DNA of 64,000 bases from Paenibacillus sp. FSL R5-0912 (GTDB taxonomy: Bacteria > Bacillota > Bacilli > Paenibacillales > Paenibacillaceae): NCBI RefSeq assembly GCF_000758605.1, contig NZ_CP009282.1, positions 6,758,001 to 6,822,000 on the forward strand. Reading direction: 5' to 3'. This document shows, piece by piece, positions 33,182-41,975 of this stretch; positions within the stretch are counted from its first letter, which is position 1, and the number at the start of each line of letters is the position of its first letter. A program made the position numbers and the translations under genes. The notes beneath the pieces are model-generated. The model was not told the DNA's origin. It ran no database searches and saw nothing but the letters and a program-made list of their open reading frames with translations.

Positions 33182-34738
33182 TTAATTCTCTTTGCGGTAG
33201 GCCGACGGAGACACTCCGACATATTTGCGGAACTTGGCATTAAAATAATCGGAGTTCATATAACCGACCCGTTCTGCAACCTCATAGACCTTCATGCCTT
33301 GGGTCAGGAACTGCTTGGCTTTCTCAATTCTGACTTTATCCAGATACGTGTTGAAGTGTTCTCCCACCTGATTCTTGAACATCTTGCCCAGATACGCGCT
33401 ATTATAGTTGAAAATTTCGGAAAGCGAGCCCAGCTTCAAATTCTCATTATAGCGGCGCTGGATCAGGTCCGTGATCCGCTTGATTTCATCTCCGCGCCCG
33501 CCGCTGCCGATCAGCCCGGAAATTTGCTCCATATAAGCTGATACCAGCTGCTCCACATCATGCAGGTTAGCGCTGCTGTACATTTCACCCATAGGCGAGG
33601 CTTGACCGGCAATCAGTGCACGGATGTCCGGATTCGCTGCCTCCAGGCGGGCAATGGTACTGCTGACAATCCGCATCAGGTTATCCTTGATATAAGCTTC
33701 TTCGCGCCGGGCATGAACCAGCTGGCGGACAATTTGCCCTATAAGCCCGCGGGCCACCTCACCGCTTCCGGCCTCAACAGCAAGCAGCAGCTGTACCTCC
33801 ACATCCCGCTCCGGGTCCGGCTCCTCCTCGAATTCTCCCGTCCTCTTCACGGGTTCATTCCAGTTATCCGGCTTCCCGCTTAGCAGCGTGTCCTTCTGCC
33901 CGAAAAAAGACTCGTCCAGCCGGCTACGTGCTGTGGCGAACGACAGGAACGCCTCTTCCGGGCTGCCTGCTGCACCGCCTGCTGCCGCCTGAAACTCCAG
34001 TCCTTCCTTCGCTGTAATCGAATGCAGCTCCTGCCATAGCGACTCCCGGGCACTGTCATTTGCAAGCGGTTCCTTCAAAAGAATCCCCATATACGGGGGA
34101 AGCGTGAAGAATAAGCCGCGCTCTTCCTCTTCCAGCCAATGCCGCTCCATCAGGCTCTTCACCTGTTCCTCACGGCTGTCTCCTCCTTTGTTAAGCCCTT
34201 TCAATTCCAGCAATATCACTTCGCAGCTGCATCCTTCGAGACCCAGCTGAGCCGCAGCCTCTGCGGGGGCCTCTCCGCCTTCCTTCGGCTGCAGCAGCTC
34301 GCGCAGCAGCACTTCGGTGGTCTTTGCCGGCTCCCCTGACTGCCATTCGATTATCTGTTCTTCCAGGCTTATCTTCTCACGCAGCTCCTGCAGGTAGGTG
34401 ATCAATTCCTCCTCATCGACCGGCTTAAGCAAATAACCGTCGATATGGTAGGCAATCGCCCGTTTGGCATATTCAAAGTCAGCATAGCCGCTAAGAATCA
34501 GCACATGGCAGTTAGGGCTCTCTTTGCGGAGCTCGGAGATCAGTTCCAGACCGTCCATCCCGGGCATGCGGATATCTGCAATCACAAGGCCGGGCGCGAG
34601 CGCCTTGAACTTATCCAGTGCTTCGTATCCGTTCGCCGCCGTCGCCACTACGGTATAGCCCTCTTCTTCCCAGGGAATCAGCGTCCGCATCCCTTCTCTT
34701 AGCTTGGGCTCATCATCTACAATCAGTACTTTGATCAA
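33182..34738 (-). CDS. YesN-type response regulator with AraC DNA-binding domain
   Basis: 518 residues: receiver (about 1-120, acceptor Asp near 54 in LVIADIRMPGMDG), a central region (about 130-400) without clear domain, and two helix-turn-helix motifs of AraC type at the C-terminus (about 415-515, ending VGYMNSDYFNAKFRKYVGVSPSAYR). It probably activates the permease/binding-protein/GH95 operon and is itself first in that unit. The start codon is TTG at 34738, with AGGGGG about 10 bases before it; no ATG is suitably placed. Confidence 0.9.
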   Translation of the reverse strand: MIKVLIVDDEPKLREGMRTLIPWEEEGYTVVATAANGYEALDKFKALAPGLVIADIRMPGMDGLELISELRKESPNCHVLILSGYADFEYAKRAIAYHIDGYLLKPVDEEELITYLQELREKISLEEQIIEWQSGEPAKTTEVLLRELLQPKEGGEAPAEAAAQLGLEGCSCEVILLELKGLNKGGDSREEQVKSLMERHWLEEEERGLFFTLPPYMGILLKEPLANDSARESLWQELHSITAKEGLEFQAAAGGAAGSPEEAFLSFATARSRLDESFFGQKDTLLSGKPDNWNEPVKRTGEFEEEPDPERDVEVQLLLAVEAGSGEVARGLIGQIVRQLVHARREEAYIKDNLMRIVSSTIARLEAANPDIRALIAGQASPMGEMYSSANLHDVEQLVSAYMEQISGLIGSGGRGDEIKRITDLIQRRYNENLKLGSLSEIFNYNSAYLGKMFKNQVGEHFNTYLDKVRIEKAKQFLTQGMKVYEVAERVGYMNSDYFNAKFRKYVGVSPSAYRKEN

Positions 34739-34958
34739 TATGGGTTCACCCCCTTATTTAAAAAGAAAACAGCTGCCACCCTGAAAGGAATGGCAGACAT
34801 TAAGTGCTGGATATAAAACTTTATTAATTGAATAGAGCTATCTCCAATGGAGATTCCGGCGTAACTGCACACTCTCATCTTCTTATTGTCTTTAAATACT
34901 CAAAATTATACAGGTGGTTATTTAACTCTTTATGTGATTGTTTATATTTTACACTAAA

Positions 34959-36455
34959 TTATTTACGATACAAAGCCAGCTTCTCATTCAGCCCGCGGGT
35001 CTGGCTGTACACTTCCTGGTACAAGGCGAAGATGCCGTCGTAGATTGCAGCCTGCTCTGCATTAGGAGTGTAGGTTTCAGCCGGACGGATGAAGGCTTCC
35101 GCGCACGCTCCCAGCGATTCAAACCAGCCGGCACCGTAAGCAGCCAGCATCGCCGCGCCCATCGCCGGACCTTGCTCACTCTCCAGCTTGATGATCGAAG
35201 CGCCGAAGATATCAGCCTGCATCTGCAGCCAGGCTTCATTCTTGGCGCCGCCGCCGATCGCCACCACCTCGGTGATCTCTTTGCCGGATTCGCGTACAAT
35301 CTCAATCGATTCACGCAGCGAGAAGGTGATGCCTTCCAGCACAGCGCGTGTAAAGTAGGGCAGTGTATGGCCGGAATCCATGCCGATGAAGCTGCCGCGG
35401 ATGTTCGCATCCGGATGCGGTGTACGTTCTCCGCTGATATACGGTGTGAACAAGAGGCCGCTGCTGCCGGCCGGGATATCATTAACGCCGTGAAGCAATT
35501 CGTCGAAGCTCTTCTCGGCGGCAAAGGTCTCCTTGAACCAGGTCAGACTGTGGCCCGCCGCCAGGGTAACGCCCATGATATAGAAGGCATCCTGCTCACT
35601 GTGATTGAAGAAATGGACTTTGCCTTCGAGGTTAAGATCCTTGTTGCTCTCATAAGACAACACGACTCCGGAAGTCCCGATGCTGCACATCGTCCGGCCT
35701 TCACCCAGAATTCCGGCACCGAGTGCGCCGCAGGCATTGTCTGCACCACCGGCGAACACCTTGGTAGAAGGCAGCAATCCGGAAGCTTCGGCAATCTCCG
35801 GAAGCAGCGTTCCGGTCTGCTCGAAGGATTCCACAAGTCTAGGGCAGATAGAGAGCGGCAGACCGAAGGCTTCGGCAATCTCCGGGCTCCACTCCTTGGA
35901 GCCTACGTCGAGCAGCAGGGTTCCGGCTGCGTCTGAATAATCCATAGCATAGTCACCGGTCAGGCGGTAACGCACATAATCCTTCGGCAGCAGGAACAGC
36001 TCAGCCTGCGACATTACCTCTGGCTCGTTCTCTTGAACCCATAGAATCTTCGGAAGCGTGAAGCCTTCCAGCGCGCGGTTTCTGGCAATTTCGATCAGCT
36101 TGCCGCCAAGCGTCTTCTCAATCTTGCGGCACTGGGCTGTTGTGCGTGTATCGTTCCACAGGATCGCCGGACGCAGAGCCTTGCCTTCGCCGTCAACCAG
36201 CACCAGTCCATGCATTTGACCGGAGAAGCTGATTCCATCGACTTGCGAAGAATCTACACCGGATACCTCCATCAGCCGTTTCAGGCTGACGATCGTTCCT
36301 TTAACCCAGTCCTCGGGATTCTGCTCACTCCAGTTCGGCTGGGGTCTGCTAAGCGGGTAAGCCTCAGAGTGCTCGAACGCTACTTTGCCCTGGGGATCTA
36401 CCAGTACAGTCTTCACTGCGCTGGTTCCGAGATCGACACCGATTACATATTTCAT
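34959..36455 (-). CDS. xylB: Xylulokinase
   Basis: 498-residue FGGY-family sugar kinase that phosphorylates D-xylulose to xylulose 5-phosphate with ATP. The ATP-binding start MKYVIGVDLGTSAVKTVLVD, the substrate segment SGQMHGLVLVD (about 78-88), and the signature GAKNEAWLQMQADIFG near 400 are typical of XylB. I start at ATG 36455, with TTTTAGGAGGATAACT before it; the longer frame is an extension without a ribosome site. It follows xylA by 340 bp with a terminator and a repeat-rich leader between them, so it may be separately tuned. Confidence 0.94.
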   Translation of the reverse strand: MKYVIGVDLGTSAVKTVLVDPQGKVAFEHSEAYPLSRPQPNWSEQNPEDWVKGTIVSLKRLMEVSGVDSSQVDGISFSGQMHGLVLVDGEGKALRPAILWNDTRTTAQCRKIEKTLGGKLIEIARNRALEGFTLPKILWVQENEPEVMSQAELFLLPKDYVRYRLTGDYAMDYSDAAGTLLLDVGSKEWSPEIAEAFGLPLSICPRLVESFEQTGTLLPEIAEASGLLPSTKVFAGGADNACGALGAGILGEGRTMCSIGTSGVVLSYESNKDLNLEGKVHFFNHSEQDAFYIMGVTLAAGHSLTWFKETFAAEKSFDELLHGVNDIPAGSSGLLFTPYISGERTPHPDANIRGSFIGMDSGHTLPYFTRAVLEGITFSLRESIEIVRESGKEITEVVAIGGGAKNEAWLQMQADIFGASIIKLESEQGPAMGAAMLAAYGAGWFESLGACAEAFIRPAETYTPNAEQAAIYDGIFALYQEVYSQTRGLNEKLALYRK

Positions 36456-36472
36456 AGTTATCCTCCTAAAAG

Positions 36473-36625
36473 TTATATGAAGCATTACTTCTATTGGAAC
36501 ATCTCCGCAATATAACTCGCCTCGTAAGCATAATCTTAAGTTTTGCGAGCTTCTGCTTCCTGAATTCACTTCAAGCAAAACTCGCTTCGTAAGCATCTGC
36601 TTAATTATATGAAGCATTAACCCTC
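36473..36625. repeat. Imperfect direct and inverted repeats in the xylA-xylB gap
   Basis: The 15-mer TTATATGAAGCATTA occurs at about 36473-36487 and 36605-36619. ACTCGCcTCGTAAGCAT (near 36516) recurs as ACTCGCtTCGTAAGCAT (near 36581). AGTTTTGC (near 36539) and GCAAAACT (near 36576) form an 8-bp inverted pair. Together they suggest a duplicated, foldable leader before xylB. Confidence 0.6.
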
Positions 36626-36700
36626 TTACTGAAGCCTGTGCATTGCACAAAATACATCCATAGAGCCATTCTCCGCCGTGCACATCTTTTCTCCACCAAT

Positions 36701-36742
36701 AAAAGGGGGCTGCCGAAGAATGCTCTCTTCAGCAACCCCCGT
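36701..36742 (-). terminator. Terminator of xylA
   Basis: Strong hairpin (about 36705-36719 with 36726-36740). On the minus strand it is followed by TTTTATTGG, 55 bp past the xylA stop. Confidence 0.78.
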
Positions 36743-36794
36743 TGCGTTTATCCTCTGATGAATCTGCGGCAGTCACCGCAGACCCGGTACAGTC

Positions 36795-38114
36795 TTATTC
36801 AGCAGTCAGGATGTACTGGTTAAGTGTAGCTCTCAGCAATTCCTGGCGTCCGGACTTGTTCGGACGCGGGTTCTCGTTGTTCAGCGCATAGTCAGCAAGC
36901 GAAGCAAGTGTCGCTTTGCCGGATACGATGTCAGCGCCAATGCCTTCATTGAAGCTGCTGTAACGCTCAGCAATGAAGTTCTCGAATACGCCGTCTTCCA
37001 GCAGCTTCGCAGCTACCTTCAGGCCCTTAGCGTAGATGTCCATACCGGAGATGTGTGCCAGGAACAGATCCTCAGGCTCGAAGGAAGGACGGCGTACTTT
37101 GGAGTCAAAGTTGATTCCGCCTTTGCCCAGACCATCGTTCTTCAGTACTTCGTACAGAGTCAGAGTAGAATCGTAGATGCTTGCAGGGAATTCATCGGTA
37201 TCCCAGCCGAGCAATGGATCGCCCTGGTTCGCATCAAGCGATCCCAGCATGCCGTTGATACGGGCTACGTGCAGCTCATGCTCGAAGGTATGGCCGGCCA
37301 GTGTAGCATGGTTAGCTTCAAGGTTCAGCTTGAAGTGCTTATCCAGGTTGTACTTCTGCAGGAATGCGATACAGGTTGCTGCATCGAAGTCATATTGGTG
37401 TTTGGTAGGCTCTTTCGGTTTAGGCTCGATCAGGAACTGGCCTTCGAAGCCGATTTCCTTAGCATAATCAACAGCCATGCTGAACAGACGGGCAATGTTG
37501 TCTTGCTCAAGGCTCATATTTGTATTCAGCAGTGTTTCGTAGCCTTCACGGCCGCCCCAGAATACATAGTTGTCAGCGCCCAGACGTTTACCCACTTCCA
37601 GACCTTTCTTCACCTGTGCAGCAGCGTGTGCGAACACATCAGCGTTGCAAGTGGAGCCTGCACCGTGCATGTAGCGCGGGTTGGTGAACATATTGGCCGT
37701 GTTCCACAGCAATTTTTTGCCGGAAGCCTTCATGCCTTGTTCAAGGATATCTACGATTGTATCGATGTTGCTGTAGAACTCACGCAAGGACGCGCCTTCT
37801 GGAGCGATGTCCACATCATGGAAGCAGTAGTACTGCAGATCCATCTTCTCCATGAACTCAAATGCTGCTTCTGCACGGGCCTTGGCCTTGTCCAGTGTGC
37901 TCAGCTTGTCCCAAGCGCGGACTGCTGTTTCAGCGCCGAAGGGATCGGAACCGCCAGCGGTTAATGTATGCCAATATGCCATTGCAAATTTCAAGTGCTC
38001 TTCCATAGTTTTGCCGGCAACGATTTCTTTAGGGTTGTAGAATTTGAATGCGTAAGGGTTAGTGGAACGGCTTCCCTCGTAAGAGATCTTGCTCACTGTT
38101 TCAAAATAAGCCAT
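36795..38114 (-). CDS. xylA: Xylose isomerase
   Basis: 439 residues, normal length for the class II enzyme. It converts D-xylose to D-xylulose using two divalent metals. Visible motifs: YYCFHDVDIAPEG (catalytic His near 101), VFWGGREGYETL (about 190), LIEPKPKEPTKHQYD (metal Glu) and LEANHATLAGH. ATG 38114 has GAGGAGG. It is divergent from xylR; a cre site, a -10 box and a possible XylR operator lie in the 50-95 bp upstream. Confidence 0.97.
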   Translation of the reverse strand: MAYFETVSKISYEGSRSTNPYAFKFYNPKEIVAGKTMEEHLKFAMAYWHTLTAGGSDPFGAETAVRAWDKLSTLDKAKARAEAAFEFMEKMDLQYYCFHDVDIAPEGASLREFYSNIDTIVDILEQGMKASGKKLLWNTANMFTNPRYMHGAGSTCNADVFAHAAAQVKKGLEVGKRLGADNYVFWGGREGYETLLNTNMSLEQDNIARLFSMAVDYAKEIGFEGQFLIEPKPKEPTKHQYDFDAATCIAFLQKYNLDKHFKLNLEANHATLAGHTFEHELHVARINGMLGSLDANQGDPLLGWDTDEFPASIYDSTLTLYEVLKNDGLGKGGINFDSKVRRPSFEPEDLFLAHISGMDIYAKGLKVAAKLLEDGVFENFIAERYSSFNEGIGADIVSGKATLASLADYALNNENPRPNKSGRQELLRATLNQYILTAE

Positions 38115-38146
38115 TTGTAAAATCCTCCTCGATATTTTGCTTCGCC

Positions 38147-38160
38147 CGCAAGCGTTTACA
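38147..38160. promoter_or_regulatory. Candidate cre site (CcpA) at the xylA start
   Basis: Minus strand TGTAAACGCTTGCG fits the cre pattern apart from the last base. It lies 33-46 bases before the xylA ATG and just downstream of the likely -10 box, a roadblock position known for catabolite repression of xyl genes. Confidence 0.55.
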
Positions 38161-38165
38161 GCAAC

Positions 38166-38206
38166 ATCTTAACACATCTTTCGGACTTTGTATATTGGTT
38201 AAACAA
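38166..38206 (-). promoter_or_regulatory. xylA promoter region with possible XylR operator
   Basis: Minus strand TATACA (38194-38189), 17 bases, TAAGAT (38171-38166). Directly upstream is a dyad TTGGTTAAACAA (38195-38206) that resembles the TTTGTTTAA core of known xyl operators. The operator is upstream of the -35, which is not the usual position, so the assignment is tentative. Confidence 0.4.
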
Positions 38207-38567
38207 AGTTTTTGAGAATTTTTATTTTGTCTGTTTTTTATCCTGTCCCGGCAGAGCAGCCACTCTCTTCTCCCTTTATTTTCACTATATGATGCTGAAC
38301 ATAAAGTACCCTCCGGCAGTGCAGCCTATGCGTATAACTGTAATTCCCCCGCCTCCCCCGGACGTTAATCTAGTTGCTTTTTGCCGCTCTTCATTCTAGA
38401 CTAAATGGCATACCTTCTCCGCGTAAACGCTGCCTCAAGGCTTATTGCATTACGTATGCGGGAAAACCGAAACCTATAAGCTCTGCCCTGATTGAGTGCC
38501 TTCCTCATTTATGTGCCGTACTCAGCAGGCCGGATCGTCTTATATTTCAAAAAAGGAAGTGTGCTTC

Positions 38568-39728
38568 TTGAAAGTTACCGGTGATCAGGCGCTGGTCAAA
38601 AAAATTAACAAATCGATTATTTTACATACGATCCGCATGCAGTCCCCCGTCTCCCGGGCCAAGGTGTCCGAGATGACAGGTCTTAACAAAGCTACGGTCT
38701 CCAATCTAGTCGCCGAGCTCTGCGGGCAGGAGCTGGTTACCGAAGCCGGTCCCGGAGAATCCAGCGGGGGACGCAAACCGCTTATGCTGCATTTCAACGA
38801 AATGGCCGGAAGCGTTATCGGGATCGAACTGCGTGTTAAACAGCTTAAGGCCGTGCTCTGCAATCTGGGAGGCGGCATTCTTCATGAACGGGATTGTGCG
38901 CTGGCAGCCCACGACTTCCCTTATGTACTGGGGCAGATGCAGCAGATGATCTCGGAGCTGATTGCCGAGGCGCCTCCTTCACCCTATGGCCTCGTCGGCA
39001 TCGGAGTCGGCGTGCCGGGAATGGTGGATGAACACGGAGTCGTGCTGTTTGCGCCCAACCTTGGCTGGGAAATGGTCGATCTGCGGTCGATTCTGGAAAG
39101 CGCCTTCGCGGTTCCGGTCACCATTGACAATGAAGCCAATGCCGGGGCACAAGGGGAGCTGAACTTCGGGGCGGCGCGGGATGTGCGCCATCTGCTGTAC
39201 ATCAGTGCAGGCTCGGGGATCGGGTCCGGAATCATCATCGGCGGAGAGTTGTATAAGGGCGCACGCGGATACGCCGGGGAGACCGGGCATATGACGATTG
39301 AGGCGGAAGGCAAGCCCTGCAGCTGCGGCAGCCGGGGCTGCTGGGAGCTCTATGCTTCGGAGAAAACGTACGATAATCCCGGCCTTTCCCTGCCTGCCCG
39401 TACCACGACCGAACTGGTGGCGTATGCGCTGGAGGGGCAGCCGGATACCCTGCAGCACTTTAGCTCCATCGGGGAATATCTGGGCATCGGGGTCACTAAT
39501 CTGATCAACAGCTTCAATCCGGAGCTGATTGTCATTGGGGGAGCTCTGTCTGAAGCTGAACCGTGGCTGGGCGAGCCGCTGCGCCGGGTAGTAGCCGAGC
39601 GTACGCTTCCTTACCACAAGCAGCAGCTTGAGATCACCTTCTCCAGGCTGGGCAGCCGCGGAACGATGATTGGCGCAGGCTTTTCTGCAGTCATGCACTT
39701 TCTCGGCAATATCCGGGTAACCCTATAG
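38568..39728 (+). CDS. xylR: ROK-family xylose repressor XylR
   Basis: 386-residue repressor: N-terminal winged helix (about 15-75, SRAKVSEMTGLNKATVSNLV), then the ROK domain with VGIGVGVPGMVDEHG, DNEANAGAQGE and the zinc motif CSCGSRGCWE near 270. It should bind xyl operators without xylose and release with xylose. I start at the TTG at 38568, which has AAGGAA about 10 bases before it; the longer frame includes 24 residues with no ribosome site. It is divergent from xylA with a 450-bp shared region. Its stop codon lies at the edge of a dispersed repeat (39724-39770). Confidence 0.9.
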   Translation: MKVTGDQALVKKINKSIILHTIRMQSPVSRAKVSEMTGLNKATVSNLVAELCGQELVTEAGPGESSGGRKPLMLHFNEMAGSVIGIELRVKQLKAVLCNLGGGILHERDCALAAHDFPYVLGQMQQMISELIAEAPPSPYGLVGIGVGVPGMVDEHGVVLFAPNLGWEMVDLRSILESAFAVPVTIDNEANAGAQGELNFGAARDVRHLLYISAGSGIGSGIIIGGELYKGARGYAGETGHMTIEAEGKPCSCGSRGCWELYASEKTYDNPGLSLPARTTTELVAYALEGQPDTLQHFSSIGEYLGIGVTNLINSFNPELIVIGGALSEAEPWLGEPLRRVVAERTLPYHKQQLEITFSRLGSRGTMIGAGFSAVMHFLGNIRVTL

Positions 39729-39770
39729 AAGGATGATTTCAGCGTAAAACATATAAGCTCTTATATTTTC
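39724..39770 (+). repeat. Dispersed intergenic repeat, copy C (partial)
   Basis: Shares ATAGAAGGATgA and the AAACATATAAgcTCTTATATTTT tail with copies A and B but lacks the first half. The palindrome at the tail is kept although its middle bases differ (ATATAAG..CTTATAT). It overlaps the last codon and stop of xylR, so the repeat supplies the TAG stop. Confidence 0.65.
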
Positions 39771-39843
39771 GTAAAATTGCCGCATTTGCAGCAGCATTTC
39801 CTGCACTAAAAGGAATAGCAATCCTATATAATAAGGATATACG

Positions 39844-39859
39844 TGTGACATTTGTCACC
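39844..39859. promoter_or_regulatory. Candidate Fnr/Crp-family site
   Basis: TGTGA, 6 bases, TCACC; B. subtilis Fnr uses TGTGA, 6 bases, TCACA/T. It lies about 10 bp downstream of a TATAAT-like box near 39828, between promoter and the small membrane protein gene, a position that would favour repression. Confidence 0.4.
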
Positions 39860-39891
39860 ATACCCCTTTTTCTGAAATGGAGAGAGCGTCC

Positions 39892-40092
39892 ATGACCTAT
39901 GTTGATACGTCAGATATTTCAGCGAAGATGTTCATCACCGTGCTGCTGCTGCTGCTTGTTATCGCCCCACTCATCAGCCTTGGCGTCCTGCGCCTGTTCC
40001 AATCGAGGAAGAAATCCGGATTCATGCTTATTAGCAGCGGTATTGCCGTATATGCTGTTTTTCAAATTGTCATGTCGTTTACTCATACTTAG
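39892..40092 (+). CDS. Small membrane protein of unknown function
   Basis: 66 residues with two membrane helices (about 13-36 and 44-62), joined by a short basic loop (RLFQSRKKSGF). No family recognised. ATG 39892 follows a GGAGAG site. The site at 39844-39859 suggests possible oxygen- or redox-linked control, fitting the redox genes that follow. It ends before a two-way terminator. Confidence 0.65.
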   Translation: MTYVDTSDISAKMFITVLLLLLVIAPLISLGVLRLFQSRKKSGFMLISSGIAVYAVFQIVMSFTHT

Positions 40093-40149
40093 CCTAGCGG
40101 CCTCCAAACGGGGTTCATGCTTGCAAGACAGCGGTATCCTGTATCTCCT

Positions 40150-40581
40150 TCATGTATCTGTTTTAGCAGGAAATACAAAAAGCAGCCTGGATTCAATGAC
40201 TGCTTTTTGATATATCCGTTGTTCCCCGGGTGCGCAGTACACACTCAAACCGCTCAACCCTGGATATTTTTCTCCCAGACTGTGAATCTCAAACCCTGCC
40301 TTGCTATAAAAGCCCACCGCATCCTGATCCGTATCTGCCCTGATCAGCTCTACCTGCTCCCATCCGGCAATTTCTGCGATCATATTGCTGCCAAGTGTCC
40401 GTCCGCGCCAACTCTTCTGTACAGCCAGATGTCTGATCTCCACCTCATGTGCAGCAGCGCAGCTGATTCCGGTGATTCCGGCCAATTCCCCGTTAACTCT
40501 CTGGTCATCCGGCCACATACATTCTGCAAGCAGGCTCTTCACCGCATCGCTGTCCCAGTAATTCTTTAAGCTGATTAACAA
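40150..40581 (-). CDS. GNAT-family N-acetyltransferase
   Basis: 143-residue acyl-CoA-dependent transferase. The acetyl-CoA binding segment VEIRHLAVQKSWRGRTLGSN (about 47-66) and the later IRADTDQDAVGFYSKAGFE are typical of the GNAT fold. Substrate unknown. The start is TTG at 40581 with GGAG/AAGGG before it. It is co-directional with the glutaredoxin and trxB genes, separated from them by a terminator at 40612-40638. Confidence 0.8.
   Translation of the reverse strand: MLISLKNYWDSDAVKSLLAECMWPDDQRVNGELAGITGISCAAAHEVEIRHLAVQKSWRGRTLGSNMIAEIAGWEQVELIRADTDQDAVGFYSKAGFEIHSLGEKYPGLSGLSVYCAPGEQRIYQKAVIESRLLFVFPAKTDT
40177..40208. terminator. Two-way terminator
   Basis: Stem AAAAAGCAG (40177-40185) with CTGCTTTTT (40200-40208), T-runs in both directions. 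It serves the small membrane protein gene and the convergent GNAT gene, and overlaps the last codons of the latter. Confidence 0.65.
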
Positions 40582-40611
40582 TTTCCCTTCTCCTCTAAGT
40601 TCAGGACAACG

Positions 40612-40638
40612 AAAAAACCGCCTCCGGAGGGAAGCGGC
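40612..40638 (-). terminator. Terminator of the trxB-glutaredoxin unit
   Basis: Hairpin CCGC..CCTCCGGAGG..CGG followed on the minus strand by TTTTTT, 35 bp past the glutaredoxin stop. Confidence 0.72.
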
Positions 40639-40672
40639 TAATATATTCTCCTTAAGTCCGGCCAGCTATTCC

Positions 40673-40906
40673 TTAAATCGTAGCCAAAGCCTTGTCGAAC
40701 TTGGTTTTGTTCATGCCGACGATTTTGAACTCACCGATAACCGTAATAGGAACAGCTCTCATGCCCATATCCCATACCTGCTGCGCATAATCATCGTTCT
40801 GCTCGATGTTGCGCTCTTCGTAGGCTACACCTTTATCGTTCAGGAAGCTCTTCACCTGACGGCAATGCGGACAATTGGTTGAAGTGTAAACAATTACATT
40901 CTCCAT
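40673..40906 (-). CDS. Glutaredoxin-family protein
   Basis: 77-residue thioredoxin-fold protein with the active-site motif CPHC (residues 12-15, TNCPHCRQVKSFL) and the cis-proline loop AVPITVIG near 51. The small size and missing glutathione-binding pattern resemble NrdH/YosR-type redoxins, which are reduced by thioredoxin reductase; the adjacent trxB gene fits this. ATG 40906 has an AGGAGG site. It lies 82 bp after trxB and is probably co-transcribed. Confidence 0.85.
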   Translation of the reverse strand: MENVIVYTSTNCPHCRQVKSFLNDKGVAYEERNIEQNDDYAQQVWDMGMRAVPITVIGEFKIVGMNKTKFDKALATI

Positions 40907-40988
40907 AGTATGATCTCCTCCTAATTTGTAAGTATAAGAATCTGTGATCTATTGTAGCACCGGAGTGCCTTCTATTCCAAATGGAATC

Positions 40989-41930
40989 TTACAGAATAAC
41001 CGCGCTGTGCTCCAGGCTCTCGATATATTTCTCGGCATCCATCGCCGCCATACAGCCGCTGCCTGCAGCCGTAATCGCTTGTCTGTAACGGGTATCCTGC
41101 ACGTCACCGCAAGCAAACACGCCGGGAATATTCGTCTCAGAGGTTCCGAGATTTGACACAATGTAGCCGCTAGCATCCGTAGTGATTTGTCCGCCCAGGA
41201 AAGAAGTATTGGGATGATGGCCGACAGCTACGAATACACCGCTGGCTTCAATGAATTCTTCTTCACCGGTCTCATTGTTAATCACCTTCAGGCCAGTCAC
41301 ACCTTTGTCTCCGGCAATAACTTCAACAGGCGTACGGTTGAGTCCCCAGGTAACTTTGGCATTGTCGCGTACACGATCCTGCATAATCTTGGAGGCCCGC
41401 AGCTCTTCGCGACGGTGCACCAGGGTTACTTTTGACGCGAATCTTGTCAGGAAGCCCGCTTCCTCCAGCGCCGAATCGCCGCCGCCGACAACCACGATTT
41501 CTTTGCCGCGGAAGAAGAATCCGTCACAGGTTGCGCAAGTGCTGACACCGCGTCCGATATTATCCTGCTCCCCGGGAATCCCGAGATATTTCGCTGTAGC
41601 GCCGGTGGAAATAATCAATGTATCTGTAACCAGTGTGCCCATGCCTTCAACATTCAGCTTGAACGGACGTTCGCCCAGCTCTACACTGTTCACCCAGCCG
41701 GTAACGAACTGTGCTCCGAAACGTTCAGCCTGCTTGCGCATATTGTCCATCAGATCCGGACCCAAAATGCCTTCCGGGAATCCTGGGAAGTTCTCGATCT
41801 CTGTTGTAGTTGTAAGCTGTCCGCCTGGCTGCGGACCTTCGATAACGAGCGGGTTCAGGTTCGCCCGGGCCAAGTATATGGCAGCCGTCAATCCGGCCGG
41901 TCCAGTACCTACAATAATTGATTTGTACAT
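40989..41930 (-). CDS. trxB: Thioredoxin-disulfide reductase
   Basis: 313-residue flavoenzyme that reduces thioredoxin with NADPH. FAD-binding motif IVGTGPAGLTAAIYLARA (about 6-23), redox-active CATC (about 133-136), NADPH motif VVGGGDSALEEAGFLT (about 149-164), and the C-terminal FAD motif GVFACGDVQD. ATG 41930 has an AGGAGG site. Its promoter region has a PerR-like box. It leads the trxB-glutaredoxin unit. Confidence 0.95.
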   Translation of the reverse strand: MYKSIIVGTGPAGLTAAIYLARANLNPLVIEGPQPGGQLTTTTEIENFPGFPEGILGPDLMDNMRKQAERFGAQFVTGWVNSVELGERPFKLNVEGMGTLVTDTLIISTGATAKYLGIPGEQDNIGRGVSTCATCDGFFFRGKEIVVVGGGDSALEEAGFLTRFASKVTLVHRREELRASKIMQDRVRDNAKVTWGLNRTPVEVIAGDKGVTGLKVINNETGEEEFIEASGVFVAVGHHPNTSFLGGQITTDASGYIVSNLGTSETNIPGVFACGDVQDTRYRQAITAAGSGCMAAMDAEKYIESLEHSAVIL

Positions 41931-41975
41931 GATTATATCCTCCTTGAGATGGACGGCAAAGACGCCATTTCTTAA

